This document shows, one piece after another, positions 46,147-56,584 of a stretch of 64,000 bases of DNA; position 1 is the stretch's first letter; every line of letters begins with the position of its first letter. Source of the DNA: Cololabis saira (lineage: Eukaryota > Chordata > Actinopteri > Beloniformes > Belonidae); contig NC_084599.1 of assembly GCF_033807715.1 (NCBI RefSeq), positions 1,470,501 to 1,534,500 of the forward strand. Direction: 5' to 3'. Both the position numbers and the translations under genes were made by a program. Under the pieces are notes generated by a model. It was not told the origin of the DNA and searched no databases. It saw nothing but the letters and a program-made list of their open reading frames with translations.

Positions 46147-46680
46147 TGAAGTTCCATGGAAGTCATAATGCGTGCGCAGCTGTCGACTGAGCGTGTCACT
46201 CGCGCGTGCTTTGACGCCTGTGCAGCAAAGCAATGGGTAACATGTAATGTAGTTTCCCCATTGATTTATAACGGTCACGCGTGTACGTGCACGTTCATGC
46301 GTAATGACTGCTGCACACGCGTGATCACAGTACGCGTAGTGACTACATGTAACATTTACACTTTTTTTTTACGAACGCACGCATGAACGCACGCATGAAG
46401 ATGATAGAACATTTTTGTGACACTTGCGTGCGTGCATTGTTACGTACGCAGACTACATCACACGTAACAAGAAGCTGCGTACTACACTAACAGCGTGTGC
46501 ATGTCTGTCTGTCACTGTTAGAAGATTTCTTTTACGCGATCACACACACGTGCGTTCCCATTCCCTGACTGTTCGCAACCGGAAGTACATTTCCTCGGTG
46601 CGCAGCAGACGCGTCACATAAGCGTGTTGTGTAGTTTCTCTGTGTTCCATTTTCATCCAGTAGATGGTGCTATCGAGTCA
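46147..46680 (+). repeat. Left terminal inverted repeat of THAP transposon
   Basis: Rich in ACGCGT and CGCACGC words, with ACCGGAAGTACATTTCC toward the inner end. Pairs with 51753-52299. The alternating purine-pyrimidine runs and high CpG contrast with the surrounding intron. Confidence 0.88.
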
Positions 46681-47670
46681 AAAACTGACAAAAGAATAAT
46701 GTATTTCTCAGAATCTAAGAAGAAATATTTCAAATTGATAGCCTTAGCATTAATCTATCGTACTGCTGGGTTACACTTTAGTGTTTCTGTGTTGAGAAAT
46801 GTCAAAGATGTCATTAAAATAGATGGTGACAGTGAGGAAGATACTTCCGGGCAGCTGGTCCTCCGGACAGCCAATCGCAAGGCTTAAAATTGCGGATTTC
46901 CAAATTCAATTCATCACTTTAAAATCTACGTTTTTTATTGAAAGAACATCAGCAAACAGTTACATAAAATAACACAAATAACATAACAGCTCAGCACAGG
47001 AAGCCTGGAAAAATCGCTGTAATAGCTGACAGACTAAACATAACCCTTTCCAGCCTACGGCATCACAGGATGCGCGCGCATTGTTGCAGCGGAAGAAGCG
47101 GAAGAAGTTGTATGAGTTTGACTAGAGCGAGGGAAGATTTGTTTCTTAAGTTGCGTTTTTGGAGTTGCAGTAACGTTATAGAAGAACAACATGCCCACCA
47201 ACTGTTGTGTGTACGGGTGTACAAATCGAAATCCTGAGGAACATAATTTTTTTGCAATTCCCAGAGGAAACAGGCCATTTTAAAAGCACCGTAGGAGCCT
47301 GTGGCTGCAAGCCATCAAAAGAACCGACTGGACCGAGGATCATCATCAAGAATGCCCGCGTTTGCAGTGCTCATTTCATATCTGGTGAGTTATCGTGGCG
47401 ATCTGGTTTAGCTTTACTTGAATGCCTTTAATTGAGTAACTGTAAGTAGAGTAAGTGTATTGTAAGTGTTTGCTACCATAGACTGTAAGTTTACTACTGG
47501 TGCTAACTAGTAGCTAACTCATACAGCTGAGAGCTTCAGTGTGGTGTACAGTAGCTCCACGTAACTTAACAGCTTTAACGCTCTAGCATCATTGTTTGTT
47601 TAGGATGTGTGCCCTGGTTGTCTTTTCTCTGATTTGAGCATCTCAGAACACTTAAGAAACTTGAAAGTGG

Positions 47671-47971
47671 TGTGGCAGGGTGCAGGATTGGGGCGTGGTC
47701 TGCAGGGGAGAGAGGGAGTGCGGGGGAGTGGCGCACAGGTGACGCGGCTGGAACAGCTGACGGTACACAGGTGTGTCTAATCACTCTCTGTGTATTTCAG
47801 TAGGGTGTGGGCTCTGGAGACGGGAGAAGGACGGAAGCAGACCAGAGGGGACGAGCAGCTCAGCTGACGAGGCCTCTGAGTGTGTGCGCACGTGCAAAGA
47901 GCAATAAAAAGTCTTGCAACGATCCCGGTGACCGCTGTCTCTGTGACCCCCGTAGCACACGCAGTGTTACA
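47671..47971 (+). mobile_element. Solo LTR in intron 1 of the THAP gene
   Basis: 301 bp starting TGTGGCAGGG and ending GTGTTACA (TG...CA), with a CAATAAAAAG signal near 47905. AGTGG precedes (47666-47670) and follows (47972-47976). No internal retroelement region, so it is a solo LTR left by recombination. Gypsy-type versus other LTR family not resolved. Confidence 0.8.
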
Positions 47972-48479
47972 AGTGGTTATCTGGTGTTATTTGGCTAATG
48001 TGTATCTTTCGTTTTACAGGTGAGATGTCACTGGACCACGAGAGTCCTGATTTTGTGCCCTCTATTTTTTCATACACTAAACAAAACCAAAACCCCGATG
48101 CAAAGATCAAAAGGTAAAATACAATAAATAAGACCTAGCTGTTTGTGTTTTTAGCTTAACCTAATGACATGATTAACTCATGAATATTAAGGGTTTACTT
48201 ATTTTGGTATTAAGCAAACCATAACCGATAATTAAGATGGGAATGTATTGTATTACAGCTTGAGATCAGTATTTTTGTTCATTTGAGTTTTTTTATGTGA
48301 AGGTACCAAAGAAAAAAGAAATGGAGTGAAAGACTTCTGGTTGCTCCACCAAACCAACCTGCTCCTGCTCCTGGAACTCCAGAGGAATCACCGGCATGGA
48401 TCACAGTCCTAGTAAGTGTAGCCACTGTTGTGTCATTTCATGTCTCATTGCATTGTATAATGGTTCAACCATGTTGAGT

Positions 48480-48730
48480 ATTCTCCCCCTATGCTAATCT
48501 CCACATCCATTCTTTTCTTTACAACCCATATTTATGCACAGTGTAGACTAACACAGTTGCAATTAATCTTAGGTCTATGTATGTGACAAATAAAATCTCC
48601 TTGTCCCTGTCCTTTTCTCCTCTCCTATTCACAACTGTCTGATTCCAATGCCCCTCTTATGTTCTCTATACACCCATCCATCCATCCATCCATCCATCCA
48701 TCCATCCATCCATCCATCCATCCATCTCGT
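48480..48730. repeat. LINE tail and (CATC)n in THAP intron 3
   Basis: A LINE-type 3' end (GTGACAAATAAAATCTCC, near 48580-48600) is followed by a CATC tract (about 48669-48726). The THAP exon 4 begins 39 bp after the tract. Confidence 0.6.
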
Positions 48731-49639
48731 CTTCAATTCTCAACTGTTCTCTTTTCTGCTAAAGCTGAAGAGGACATCCCAGTCACGAGGACAGAATACA
48801 ATGACCTGAACCTGAGGTACACCGAGCTGAAGAGTGACTACGTCAACCTGCAGGAAAAGTATCAACAGCTGCGAGATGAAAATGAGAGACTTAAAGAGGA
48901 GCTGAAGAAGTCTACATTTTCATACTCAAATATTAAGTGCAACATGGTACAACTGTTGTTTATCACTGGAATAACATCTGTGCTCTTTAACTGGTTGTGC
49001 ACCAAAATTGCAGGAAGTGTAAAAATATTCAGCAAGAAGCTCTCTCTACAGGATCATCTTTTGATAGTGTTAATGAAATTAAGGTTGGGCCTAACTAACA
49101 CGGATTTAGCCTATAAGTTTAAGATCTCGACAGCTACCTTGTCTAAAATTTGTCGGAGCTGGATACCAGCTCTGGCCATAATACTCAAGCAATACTCAAT
49201 ACTCTAGTAAAAGTGTTGTTCCAAAAAAATCTAAGAAATAAGGGTTCTGAATAATAACATCAAGTCTTGACATTTTTTTATTTTCTCATCAGTGATTTGG
49301 AGCTGTGACTATGAATTGAATATCAGCCATTAATGATTTACTTGACTATTAAAGTTTTGCTATTAAACGAGTTATTTGTTTTTTCTCACTGATTGTGTAA
49401 ATGTATTGATTATTTTCTCTTTTTAAAGCTACAAACATCCAACTTCCACAGCTGTAAATATGCTGCACAAAGGGGACACAGTAAATTAACAAAAATAATA
49501 AGATACATTAAATAAATATGAAATAATAAAATAACTTAAAATGTCTAGTGTATAAAATACATTCAGTTGACTGTCATAATTCTTTACAAACTTCAGCTGT
49601 GACAGCTGCTGACAGTTCGCTCGCAGCTTCTCCTGAATG

Positions 49640-51100
49640 TAAACACTAGGTTTCTCAAAGAAATATGCACTAAAATTGACAGAATATTATTTGAATTTAT
49701 TTGGAAAAAAAGAATAAATTATATTAAGAAAAATGTCATGATAAATAAGCTATGTTCTGGTGGAATTAATTCTCTAGACTTCACCTCCTTAAACTTCTCT
49801 TTTAAAGTCAAATGGATCAAACTTTTCTTTAAAAATCCCAACTCAATCTGGAACTTTATTACTGCTCATGTGTTTAACTCACTTGGAGGAATGCATTTTC
49901 TCCTACGGTGCAATTACAATATCTCTAAATTACCAATAAAACTGTCCAACTTCCATAGTCAGCTTTTGTTATCCTGGTCAATGATGTACTCGCACAATTT
50001 TTCTCCCCATAAATATTTCATTTGGAACAATCAAGACATTAGATTTAAGAACAAATCCTTGTATATGAAGAGATGGGTTGATAATAAAATCTTACTCGTT
50101 AGTCAATTACTACACGAAAATGGTCAGCTGTTCACTTATGAAGAGTTTGTTTCTGCACATAGTTTCCCTGTTACACCAAGATAGTATTCTATTGTATTTG
50201 ATGCAATACCAGAAGGGGTAAGAAGGTTATTGTTATCTGCACCTAAAGGTAAAAATTGTACTATTCCAGTGTTGACTCCTGATGACATATATATTGGTAA
50301 CCTATGTTCTCTATTAAGTGATAAAGCCACTAATCAATGCATTAGAAACATTATTCAAAGAGACTTTGTTTCTAAGCCTGAAGCTGTTTTCTACTGGAAT
50401 GGTATTTATAATGACATAGATTGGAAGAACACTTGGATGTTATCAAGGAAGTTTTGTATCACAAATAAGGTACGAAAATTTACATTTAAAATACTTCACA
50501 GATGTTATCCAGTCAAGACCCTTCTTGTAAAATACAAGATTAATATTTATATAGTCTGTTCCTTTTGTATCAGTATGGAGGAAACCATATGTCATTTATT
50601 TTGGGATTGTACCTACTCTCATGTCTTTTGGATTGATCTAAATAATTTCATAAATATCAAAATTGACTATTCTTGTAAACTGAACATCCAACATGTTTTA
50701 TTTGGTCTGTCACAAAATGATGAAATAAGTTCAGATAAATTATATGTTATCAACCTTCTAATACTATTTGCTAAATTTCATATTCATTGTACCAAATTTG
50801 CACACCAACGCCCGAATTTTATAGTATTTAAAGCACTTTTTTCATCCTATTTAAAATCTTTGAAAGAAAGTATGAATCCTAAAGCCAGCTAAACTAGAAG
50901 ACTGTGTGAAGAATACAATTTAATATAAATCTTGTATCTCGAGCTTCTTTATTTTCTTTATTTTTATTCTTTTACTTTATTGTTTTTCATGGATATGTAA
51001 ATTTGAAATGTGAAATATTCTATATTTGTGTATCTACATTTTGTCCTACAGTGATTTAACATTTTCCTGTGCATATATTTCAATAAAAAAAAAAAAAAAA
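49640..51100 (+). mobile_element. L1-type LINE 3' fragment inside the THAP transposon
   Basis: C-terminal ORF2 region from FLKEICTKIDRI (49650) through IWNNQDIRFKNKSLY and KILHRCYPVKTLLVKY to CSFCISMEETICHLFWDC, the L1 zinc knuckle (C-x2-C-x7-H-x4-C). One stop (TAG 50182-50184) breaks an otherwise open frame ending at 50892. A 3' UTR and an A16 run (51085-51100) close the copy. It is 5'-truncated; target duplication not clear. Confidence 0.85.
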
Positions 51101-51165
51101 GACATACCTACACAGAGACATAACTACGGCTGTAATGCCACAATTATGATAAAATACAAGATAGC

Positions 51166-51249
51166 GTAGCGTACAGTAGCACATGGCTACTTAAAATGCA
51201 GAATGATGTCATTCTGCATATTAAGTAGCCATGTGCTACTGCACGCTAC
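51166..51249. repeat. 84-bp near-perfect palindrome
   Basis: Arms of about 42 nt centred at 51207/51208: GTAGCACATGGCTACTTAAA on the left matches the reverse of TTAAGTAGCCATGTGCTAC on the right, with only a few mismatches and almost no loop. Confidence 0.9.
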
Positions 51250-51303
51250 CTAAGCTTCTCTGGCCCAACAAAGGAAGCTGTCTTACTTTCTTTCTTTATT
51301 CAT

Positions 51304-51734
51304 TTAAAGGAGCTGTATGTAAGAGCAATAATAAAACGAATCATAAAATGACCCCGATATATCAACAGACATTTAGAAATCATGTTCATTTCAAATACTT
51401 ATGTCACTGACAACAGCACTCAAGCCAGGATATTCCAGTTTAAAAAGAGGAGTTGCAGCCCTCAACTGATGTTTATGTTGTCATTTTTTGTTTTGGCCTG
51501 AAGCTCCACCCTCCACCTATCTCCCAATCACAAAGTCAGTATTGTTTCGGCATCCGGGTTGCCAGCTCGGCTCTAATTATTGCAGCCATGGCAGCCTACG
51601 TTCCTGCTGCATTCTGCAGCCTACCTGGCAACCTCTGCTCGGGGGGAGGAGGGGGAGGGTACACGCCGCTCAACAATATTTTGAAAGTGACTGCAGTACC
51701 AGTTTTGGCCATTTCTTACAGACGGCTCCTTTAA
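51304..51734. mobile_element. TTAA-flanked MITE (431 bp)
   Basis: TTAA at 51304-51307 and 51731-51734. Inverted ends AGGAGCTGTATGTAAGA and, in reverse, AGGAGCCGTCTGTAAGA (two mismatches). Non-coding. Ends and target fit a piggyBac- or Kolobok-dependent MITE, different in sequence from the element at 12321. Confidence 0.8.
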
Positions 51735-51752
51735 GGACAGTTGTGCCTATTA

Positions 51753-52299
51753 TTGACTCGATAGCACCATATACTGGATGAAAATGGAACACGCGTGTTG
51801 TGAAAACTACACAACACGCTTAAGTGATGCGTCTGCTGCACACCGAGGAAATGTACTTCCGGTTGCGAACAGTCAGGGAATGCGGACGCACGTGTGTGTG
51901 ACCGCGTAAAAGAAACCTTCTAACAGTGACAGACAGACATGCACACGCTCTTAGGGTAGTACGCAGCTTCTTGTTACGTGTGATGTAGTCTGCGTACGTA
52001 ACAATGCACGCACGCACGCACGCATGTGTCACAAAATGTTCTATCATCTTCATGCGTGCGTTCATGCGTGCGTTCGTAAAAAACGTGTAAATGTTACATG
52101 TAGTCACTACGCGTACTGTGATCACGCGTGTGCAGCAGTCATTACGCATGAACATGCGCGTACACGCGTGACCGTTATAAATCAATGGGGAAACTACATT
52201 ACATGTTACCCATTGCTTTGCTGCCCAGGCGTCAAAGCACGCGCGAGTGACACGCTCAGTCGACAGCTGCGCACGCATTATGACTCGTATGGAACTTCA
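51753..52299 (-). repeat. Right terminal inverted repeat of THAP transposon
   Basis: Inverted partner of 46147-46680; see the transposon entry. Directly followed by TA and a short (GT)n tract. Confidence 0.88.
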
Positions 52300-52350
52300 T
52301 AGTGTGTGTGCATGTGTGCGCGTGTGTGCGTGTGCGTGTGCGTGCCAGAC

Positions 52351-52443
52351 CTGGAAGAAGAGGCTGTCTCCACAGTGTCTCCAGAGGACTTCAGAGCGGG
52401 GTTTGTTCTGGCAGTACTTCTCATACACTTGAAGCTGTTCCTT
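52351..52443 (-). CDS. mcf2l: mcf2l exon: DH domain, middle
   Basis: Acceptor GTGTTGTTAG, 93 nt, donor GTCTGG (weak match to GTRAGT). Reads KEQLQVYEKYCQNKPRSEVL, then WRHCGDSLFFQ. MCF2L has MYEKYCQNKPRSESLWRQC...FFQ at this place. The preceding DH exon is not found in the remaining 11.5 kb, so that intron is long. A (CA)n tract begins 6 bp into the downstream intron. Confidence 0.95.
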
Positions 52444-52449
52444 CTAACA

Positions 52450-53165
52450 ACACAGAGACGAGTCCAAGTAAAGTGAGGACCTTTCATGATATGCGTTTTT
52501 TTTTTTTTTTTTGGCAGCTCAGATTTCCAGCCATTGACTTGTAAACCTCAGCCTTTACTCAGCCCCTCTTAGGACACAACACTTAATGCATTATCCCGGA
52601 ACCGAGTGCATTTCAGTAACGCCACCAACATGAACAGCTATATGTTAAATGTGAGCTCATTATGAAGCCTTATACAAAGCTGGCATGCTGTGTATGCTGT
52701 CATTAAAACCAGAACACAATGCTTTGGGTATCCATATTTTCATCAAATGTTGAAAAAGTGACATTTTACCATTTCTTGATAGAAGCAGCAATTCTCAAAA
52801 TGTTTCAACAGAAAGTAGCAATTAAAGGTTGGAAAAGTAAGTTTTTTCTAAAGAGAAATGCATGGAGCATCATCTTGAAATGTATTAGGTTCTTCTGAAG
52901 CAGGTCAATGACATGACTGGTGTGATGCCCTTTGGTCAAGGACAGTAATCTGTTCAATTTCCGATTAAATTACATAAATAAGGTAATAAATATGTTTATA
53001 GTTAATAAATAGTCAAAGTAATTTCATGTTAAAATAGTTCAAATGTTTCAGAGTAGAACATCTTGATGGCAAATGATCTTTGTCGTATTCTACGTGCAGT
53101 TCTGTGAGCGAGTTAGCGCCTCACAAAAAGGAAGCAATCTTTAACGTATTTTCTCCGGTAATGTA
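52450..53165. other. Intronic sequence, nothing recognised
   Basis: No exon, RNA gene or transposon end supported; a T run lies near 52498-52512. Confidence 0.5.
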
Positions 53166-54731
53166 AACTCCCACTTAAAAAGATGAGGTCCTGGAGTTGC
53201 CTAGCCAGTCTCCAGATCTCAACCCCATAGAAAATCATTGGAGGGAGTTGAAAGTCTGTGTTTCACAAATACCAGCAACAGTGAGGAAAACCTTGTGAAG
53301 ACTTACAGAAAACCTTTGACCTTTGTCATTGTCAACAAAGGGTATATAACAAAGTACTGAGATGAAATTTTGTTATTGAACAAATACTTATTTTCCACTA
53401 TAATCCATCGTCCGCCGCTTACCCGTTCCCGGGTCGCGGGGGCAGCAGTCTCAACAGGGATGGCCAGACTTCCTTCACCCCAGACACTTCGTCCAGCTCC
53501 TCCTCCAGCTCTTCCGGGGGGAGTCCGAGGCGTTCCCAGGCCAGCCGAGAGACATAGTCTCTCCAGCATGTCCTGGGTCTTCCTCGGGGTCTCCTCCCGG
53601 AGGGACATGCCTGGAACACCTCCCTAGGGAGGAGGGACATGCCTGGAACACCTCCCTAGGGAGGATCCGGTACAGATGCCCAAGCCACCTCAGCTGATTC
53701 CTCTCAATGTGAAGGAGCAGCGGCTCGACTCCGAGCTCCTCCCCGGTGACCGAACTCCTCACCCTATCTCTAAGGGAGCGTCCAGCCACCCTGCGGAGGA
53801 AACTCATCTCGGCCGCTTGTATCCGCAATCTTGTCCTTTCGGTCACTACCCAAAGTTCATGACCATAGGTGAGGGTAGGTGCGTAGATTGACCGGTAAAT
53901 CGAGAGCTTTGCCTTTCGACTCAGCTCCTTCTTCACCACGACAGTCCGGTCCATCGACCGCATAACTGCGGACGCTGCACCGATCCGTCTGTCAATCTCA
54001 CGCTCCATCGTTCCCTCACTCGTGAACAAGACCCCGAGATACTCGAACTCCTCCACCTGAGGCAGGACTTCTCCACCCACCCGGAGAAGGCATGCCACCC
54101 TTTCCCGGTGGAGAACCATGGCCTCGGTCTTGGAGGTGCTGATTCTCATCCCTGCCGCGTCGCACTCGGCCTCAAACCGCCCCAGCACATGCTGAAGGTC
54201 CCGGTCCAATGAAGCCAACAGGACAACGTCATCCGCAAAAAGCAGAGATGAAATCCTGAGGTTCCCAAACCGGATTCCCTCCGGCTAGGCTGCGCCTAGA
54301 AATCCTGTCCATAAAAAATATGAACAGGACCGGTGACAAAGGGCAGCCCTGCCGGAGTCCAACATGCACCGGGAACAAGTCTGACTTACTGCCGGCAATG
54401 TGAACCAAACTCCTGCTCCGATCATATAGAGACCGGACAGCCTTTAATAGAGGGCGCCGGACTCCATACTCACTGAGCCCCCACAGAAGGACACGAGGGA
54501 CATGGTCAAATGCCTTCTCCAGATCCACAAAACACATGTAGACTGGTTGGGCAAATTCCCATGAACCCTCGAGCACCCTGAGGAGGGTATAGAGCTGGTC
54601 CAGTGTTCCACGACCGGGACGAAAACTGCATTGTTCCTCCTGAATCCGAGGTTCAACTATCGGCCGTAATCTCCTCTCCAGTACCCTGGCGTAGACTTTC
54701 CCGGGGAGGCTGAGAAGTGTGATCCCCCTAT

Positions 54732-55627
54732 TCACAGATATCATGTGACGTCACACAGTACTCGCAGCGCCATCTTGAGGACCGACTTGCAACCATGGAT
54801 CTATTATAAAAAAGCTTGCAACATGCCGTCTATCTGTTGTGCCGTGGGATGCGACAATAATAAGTCTAAAAAAACGGGATTGACCTTTTACCAGTGCTTT
54901 AAGTGGGCCGTGGGATATTGTGATATTTAAATGTTCTTCTATTTTCTTCCTGTCACTCGTGTTGAAAGCAGGTTGAAAGCGCTGTAGGAAACAGTCATGA
55001 TGGGGATCCAGTTAGTTGAAATGAGAAGTTATCTCTATGATACCTCCTCATTTCACCACAAAAACCACAATAAAGTGGCAGAAAGAAATAATATGCTATT
55101 ATTATATAGGTCCCGGAACATCGGACGGGAGGGAGAGAAAAGGTCCTGAAAGTGGGGAAAAAAACATTTAATAACTGCGTGTGGTGACGCAATCAAACGG
55201 CAAACAGCGTGGAATGAGCGACGTGTGGTGTTTAATGCTGCAAACATGTCAGCATATCAGATAATTACTGAGATGTGGGGAAAAAGCAGAGGACACGAGA
55301 AATGATCCAGGCTGAGTTGGATTTGGGAAACGGCTTGGAGCTTCGCCGGTGTATGGAGAAGGATTGTGGACCAGGTAGATATATATGTCCGCAAACGACA
55401 AATCTGGCAGGTTTTTGGCAGACTGGAGTGGAGTCAGTAATCGATTAGCTATTATATACGGATCGAAAACCTAAAGTATCAATTTTCTGTAGATACCGTT
55501 GCTGTTCTTCGGGAGTTAAGTGAGTTATTAGGTGAGACGTCATATTGGCTGCGCGACGGAAAGGTCCTCGGTCGGTTCATCAAGATGGCTCTGACAACAA
55601 AAATTGTCATGTGACTGAAACCCATGA
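54732..55627 (+). mobile_element. 896-bp THAP-type DNA element inside Rex3
   Basis: The Rex3 sequence AACTATAGGGGG is split with AT duplicated on both sides (54730-54731 and 55628-55629). Ends: TCACAGATATCATGTGACGT, and in reverse TCATGGGTTTCAGTCACATG; both have GCCATCTTGA farther in (near 54770 and 55580). At 54823 it carries ATG and MPSICCAVGCDNNKSKKTGL, then TFYQCFKW, the start of a THAP finger, ending at a stop at 54928-54930. No nuclease domain: non-autonomous. Confidence 0.82.
54823..54930 (+). pseudogene. Truncated THAP zinc-finger ORF
   Basis: 35 residues. The first C-x4-C pair of a THAP domain (CCAVGC) and the following basic stretch are present; the second Cys/His pair is missing. 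It resembles the start of the larger THAP gene at 47191 (CCVYGCTNR), but the sequences differ enough to be separate families. Confidence 0.7.
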
Positions 55628-56135
55628 ATAGTTGGAACACACTCTCCGGTCCCCCTTTTAAAAACAGAGGGACCACCACCCCGGTTTGCCACTCCAGCGG
55701 TACTGTCCCCTTCCTCCATGCAATGTCGCAGAGGCGTGTCAACCAAGACAGCCCTACGACATCCAGAGACTTGAGGTACTCAGGGCGAATCTCATCCACC
55801 CCCGGTGGTCTCATACCACCCCCGGTGGTAATTTGCAAATACATTCTTTAAAAATCAGACAATGTGATTTTCTGGATTTTTTTTTTCATTTTGTCTCTCA
55901 TAGTTGAGATATAACTGTGATGAAAATTACAGGCCTCTCTCATCTTTTTAAGTAGGAGAACTTGCACAACTGGTGTCTGACTAAATACTTTTTTGCCCCA
56001 CTGTATGTGTACAAAAAAACACTTTGTAAATGTTGGTATTATCTTTGGGGGATAAAAATGCAATGCCAATATAAGGCACATGACATGAAGTTACATTATT
56101 CAATTTAATTGTGGTATTAAGATGTGTGTATTATT

Positions 56136-56584
56136 AGGGCCCGAGCACTTACAGTGCGAAGGCCCTATTGTATCTGTAGGAATTTTTTTTCCTTGTTTTT
56201 TTTGAATTTTTCCGACGAAATGAGGGCCTTTTTGCCCCCCTAAACGTGCCCCAAAAGTCACCAAATGTAACATGCACCCAGGTTATACATCAAAATGTGC
56301 ATCTCGATCCTGCGACGATGGGCATTACTTTTCTCAGTCAAAAGCGTTACTGTGGCGACGATAGACGCCAAAAAGCGTGTCCCCCCTTCATCTGATTGGT
56401 TGATATCTGATAGTTCCTACTTTCTGCCAGAACTTTTGAATGGTTTGATATAGAGAGTCGTGGGTGGTGTCATCCGCTAAATGTCCAGGCCTGAAGAATC
56501 TACATGCAAGTCTTACAAGCTTCCACTGCAGCCTGAACGTGTACAAGGGTGGAGGGCCCGTTCATCGCTGCTTGCAGCTTTAAT
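56136..56584 (-). repeat. Third copy of the GCAAGCAGCGATGAACGGGC repeat
   Basis: Reverse orientation. The outer end is TTAGGGCCCGAGCACTTACA; the inner end is GCCCGTTCATCGCTGCTTGC followed by AGCTTTAATTA. Shares the AAATGAGGGCCTTTTTGCCC and TGTCATC-type modules with the copies at 38113-40470. It is shorter, and both ends are visible, so it may show the element's true limits. Confidence 0.75.

Larger units (their letters stand above)
47191..49207 (+). pseudogene. Broken THAP-domain transposase gene
   Basis: Four exons. Exon 1 (47191-47384): MPTNCCVYGCTNRNPEEHNF, the THAP zinc-finger start; a TAA at 47281 and a frameshift follow before NARVCSAHFISG, which holds the second Cys/His pair. Exon 2 (48020-48113): EMSLDHESPDFVPSIF. 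Exon 3 (48303-48411): KKKWSERLLVAPP. Exon 4 (48765-49207): a coiled coil (TEYNDLNLRYTELKSDYVNL, QLRDENERLKEEL) then KLSLQDHLLIVLMKLRLGLT and STATLSKICRSW, a helix-turn-helix of the HTH_Tnp_4 kind. It stops at TAG 49205-49207 with no DDE catalytic domain. THAP binds DNA and the HTH is usually next to a DDE nuclease, so catalytic ability is lost. Confidence 0.8.
46147..52299 (+). mobile_element. 6.15-kb THAP DNA transposon with ~545-bp TIRs
   Basis: The arms 46147-46680 and 51753-52299 are inverted copies: left TGAAGTTCCATGGAAGTCAT, right in reverse TGAAGTTCCATACGAGTCAT, continuing with few differences to the shared CTATCGAGTCA. TA flanks both ends (45-46 and 300-301 of the respective hundreds), a likely 2-bp duplication. 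Inside is a broken gene for a THAP/coiled-coil/HTH transposase lacking a DDE domain. The THAP plus HTH_Tnp_4-like layout suggests an ISL2EU/IS4EU or PIF-related element; not decided. Later insertions (solo LTR, L1, MITE) sit within it. Inserted in the mcf2l intron next to the exon at 52351. Confidence 0.85.
53405..55828 (-). mobile_element. Rex3 (RTE-clade) LINE, interrupted by a THAP element
   Basis: Minus-strand RTE-type LINE of the Rex3 family, flanked by TAAT at 53401-53404 and 55829-55832. RT blocks: PPGVDEIRPEYLKSLD and GTVPLEWQTGVVVPL (55640-55830), GITLLSLPGKVYARVLERRL, CFVDLEKAFDHVPR and GLRQGCPLSPVLFIFF (54350-54740). The C-terminal region reads YLGVLFTSEGTMEREIDRRI and then RIGAASAVMRSMDR. 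The 3' end is GCGGACGATGGAT, the start of the Rex3 GATG tail. Frame breaks: the 896-bp insert, a shift near 54260, and a tandem 38-bp duplication around 53597-53670. 5'-truncated, inactive. Confidence 0.9.
53168..56003 (+). mobile_element. Deleted Tc1 interrupted by Rex3
   Basis: Left part (53168-53404) joins a TIR piece (CTCCCACTTAAAAAGATGAG) directly to the transposase C-terminus ([20 protein letters not shown], then IPATVRKTL) and the 3' UTR up to CACTATAAT. The element continues at 55829 with TAATTTGCAAATACATTC and the right TIR to CCCCACTG at 56003, followed by TA. The normal Tc1 order is exactly these two parts joined, so Rex3 inserted between them. The 5' TIR end and most of the transposase were deleted. 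Confidence 0.88.

Noticed and set aside
46624..46887. 87-residue plus-strand frame just inside the left TIR
   Set aside because: No recognisable domain and no homologous part in a second element; too weak to call.
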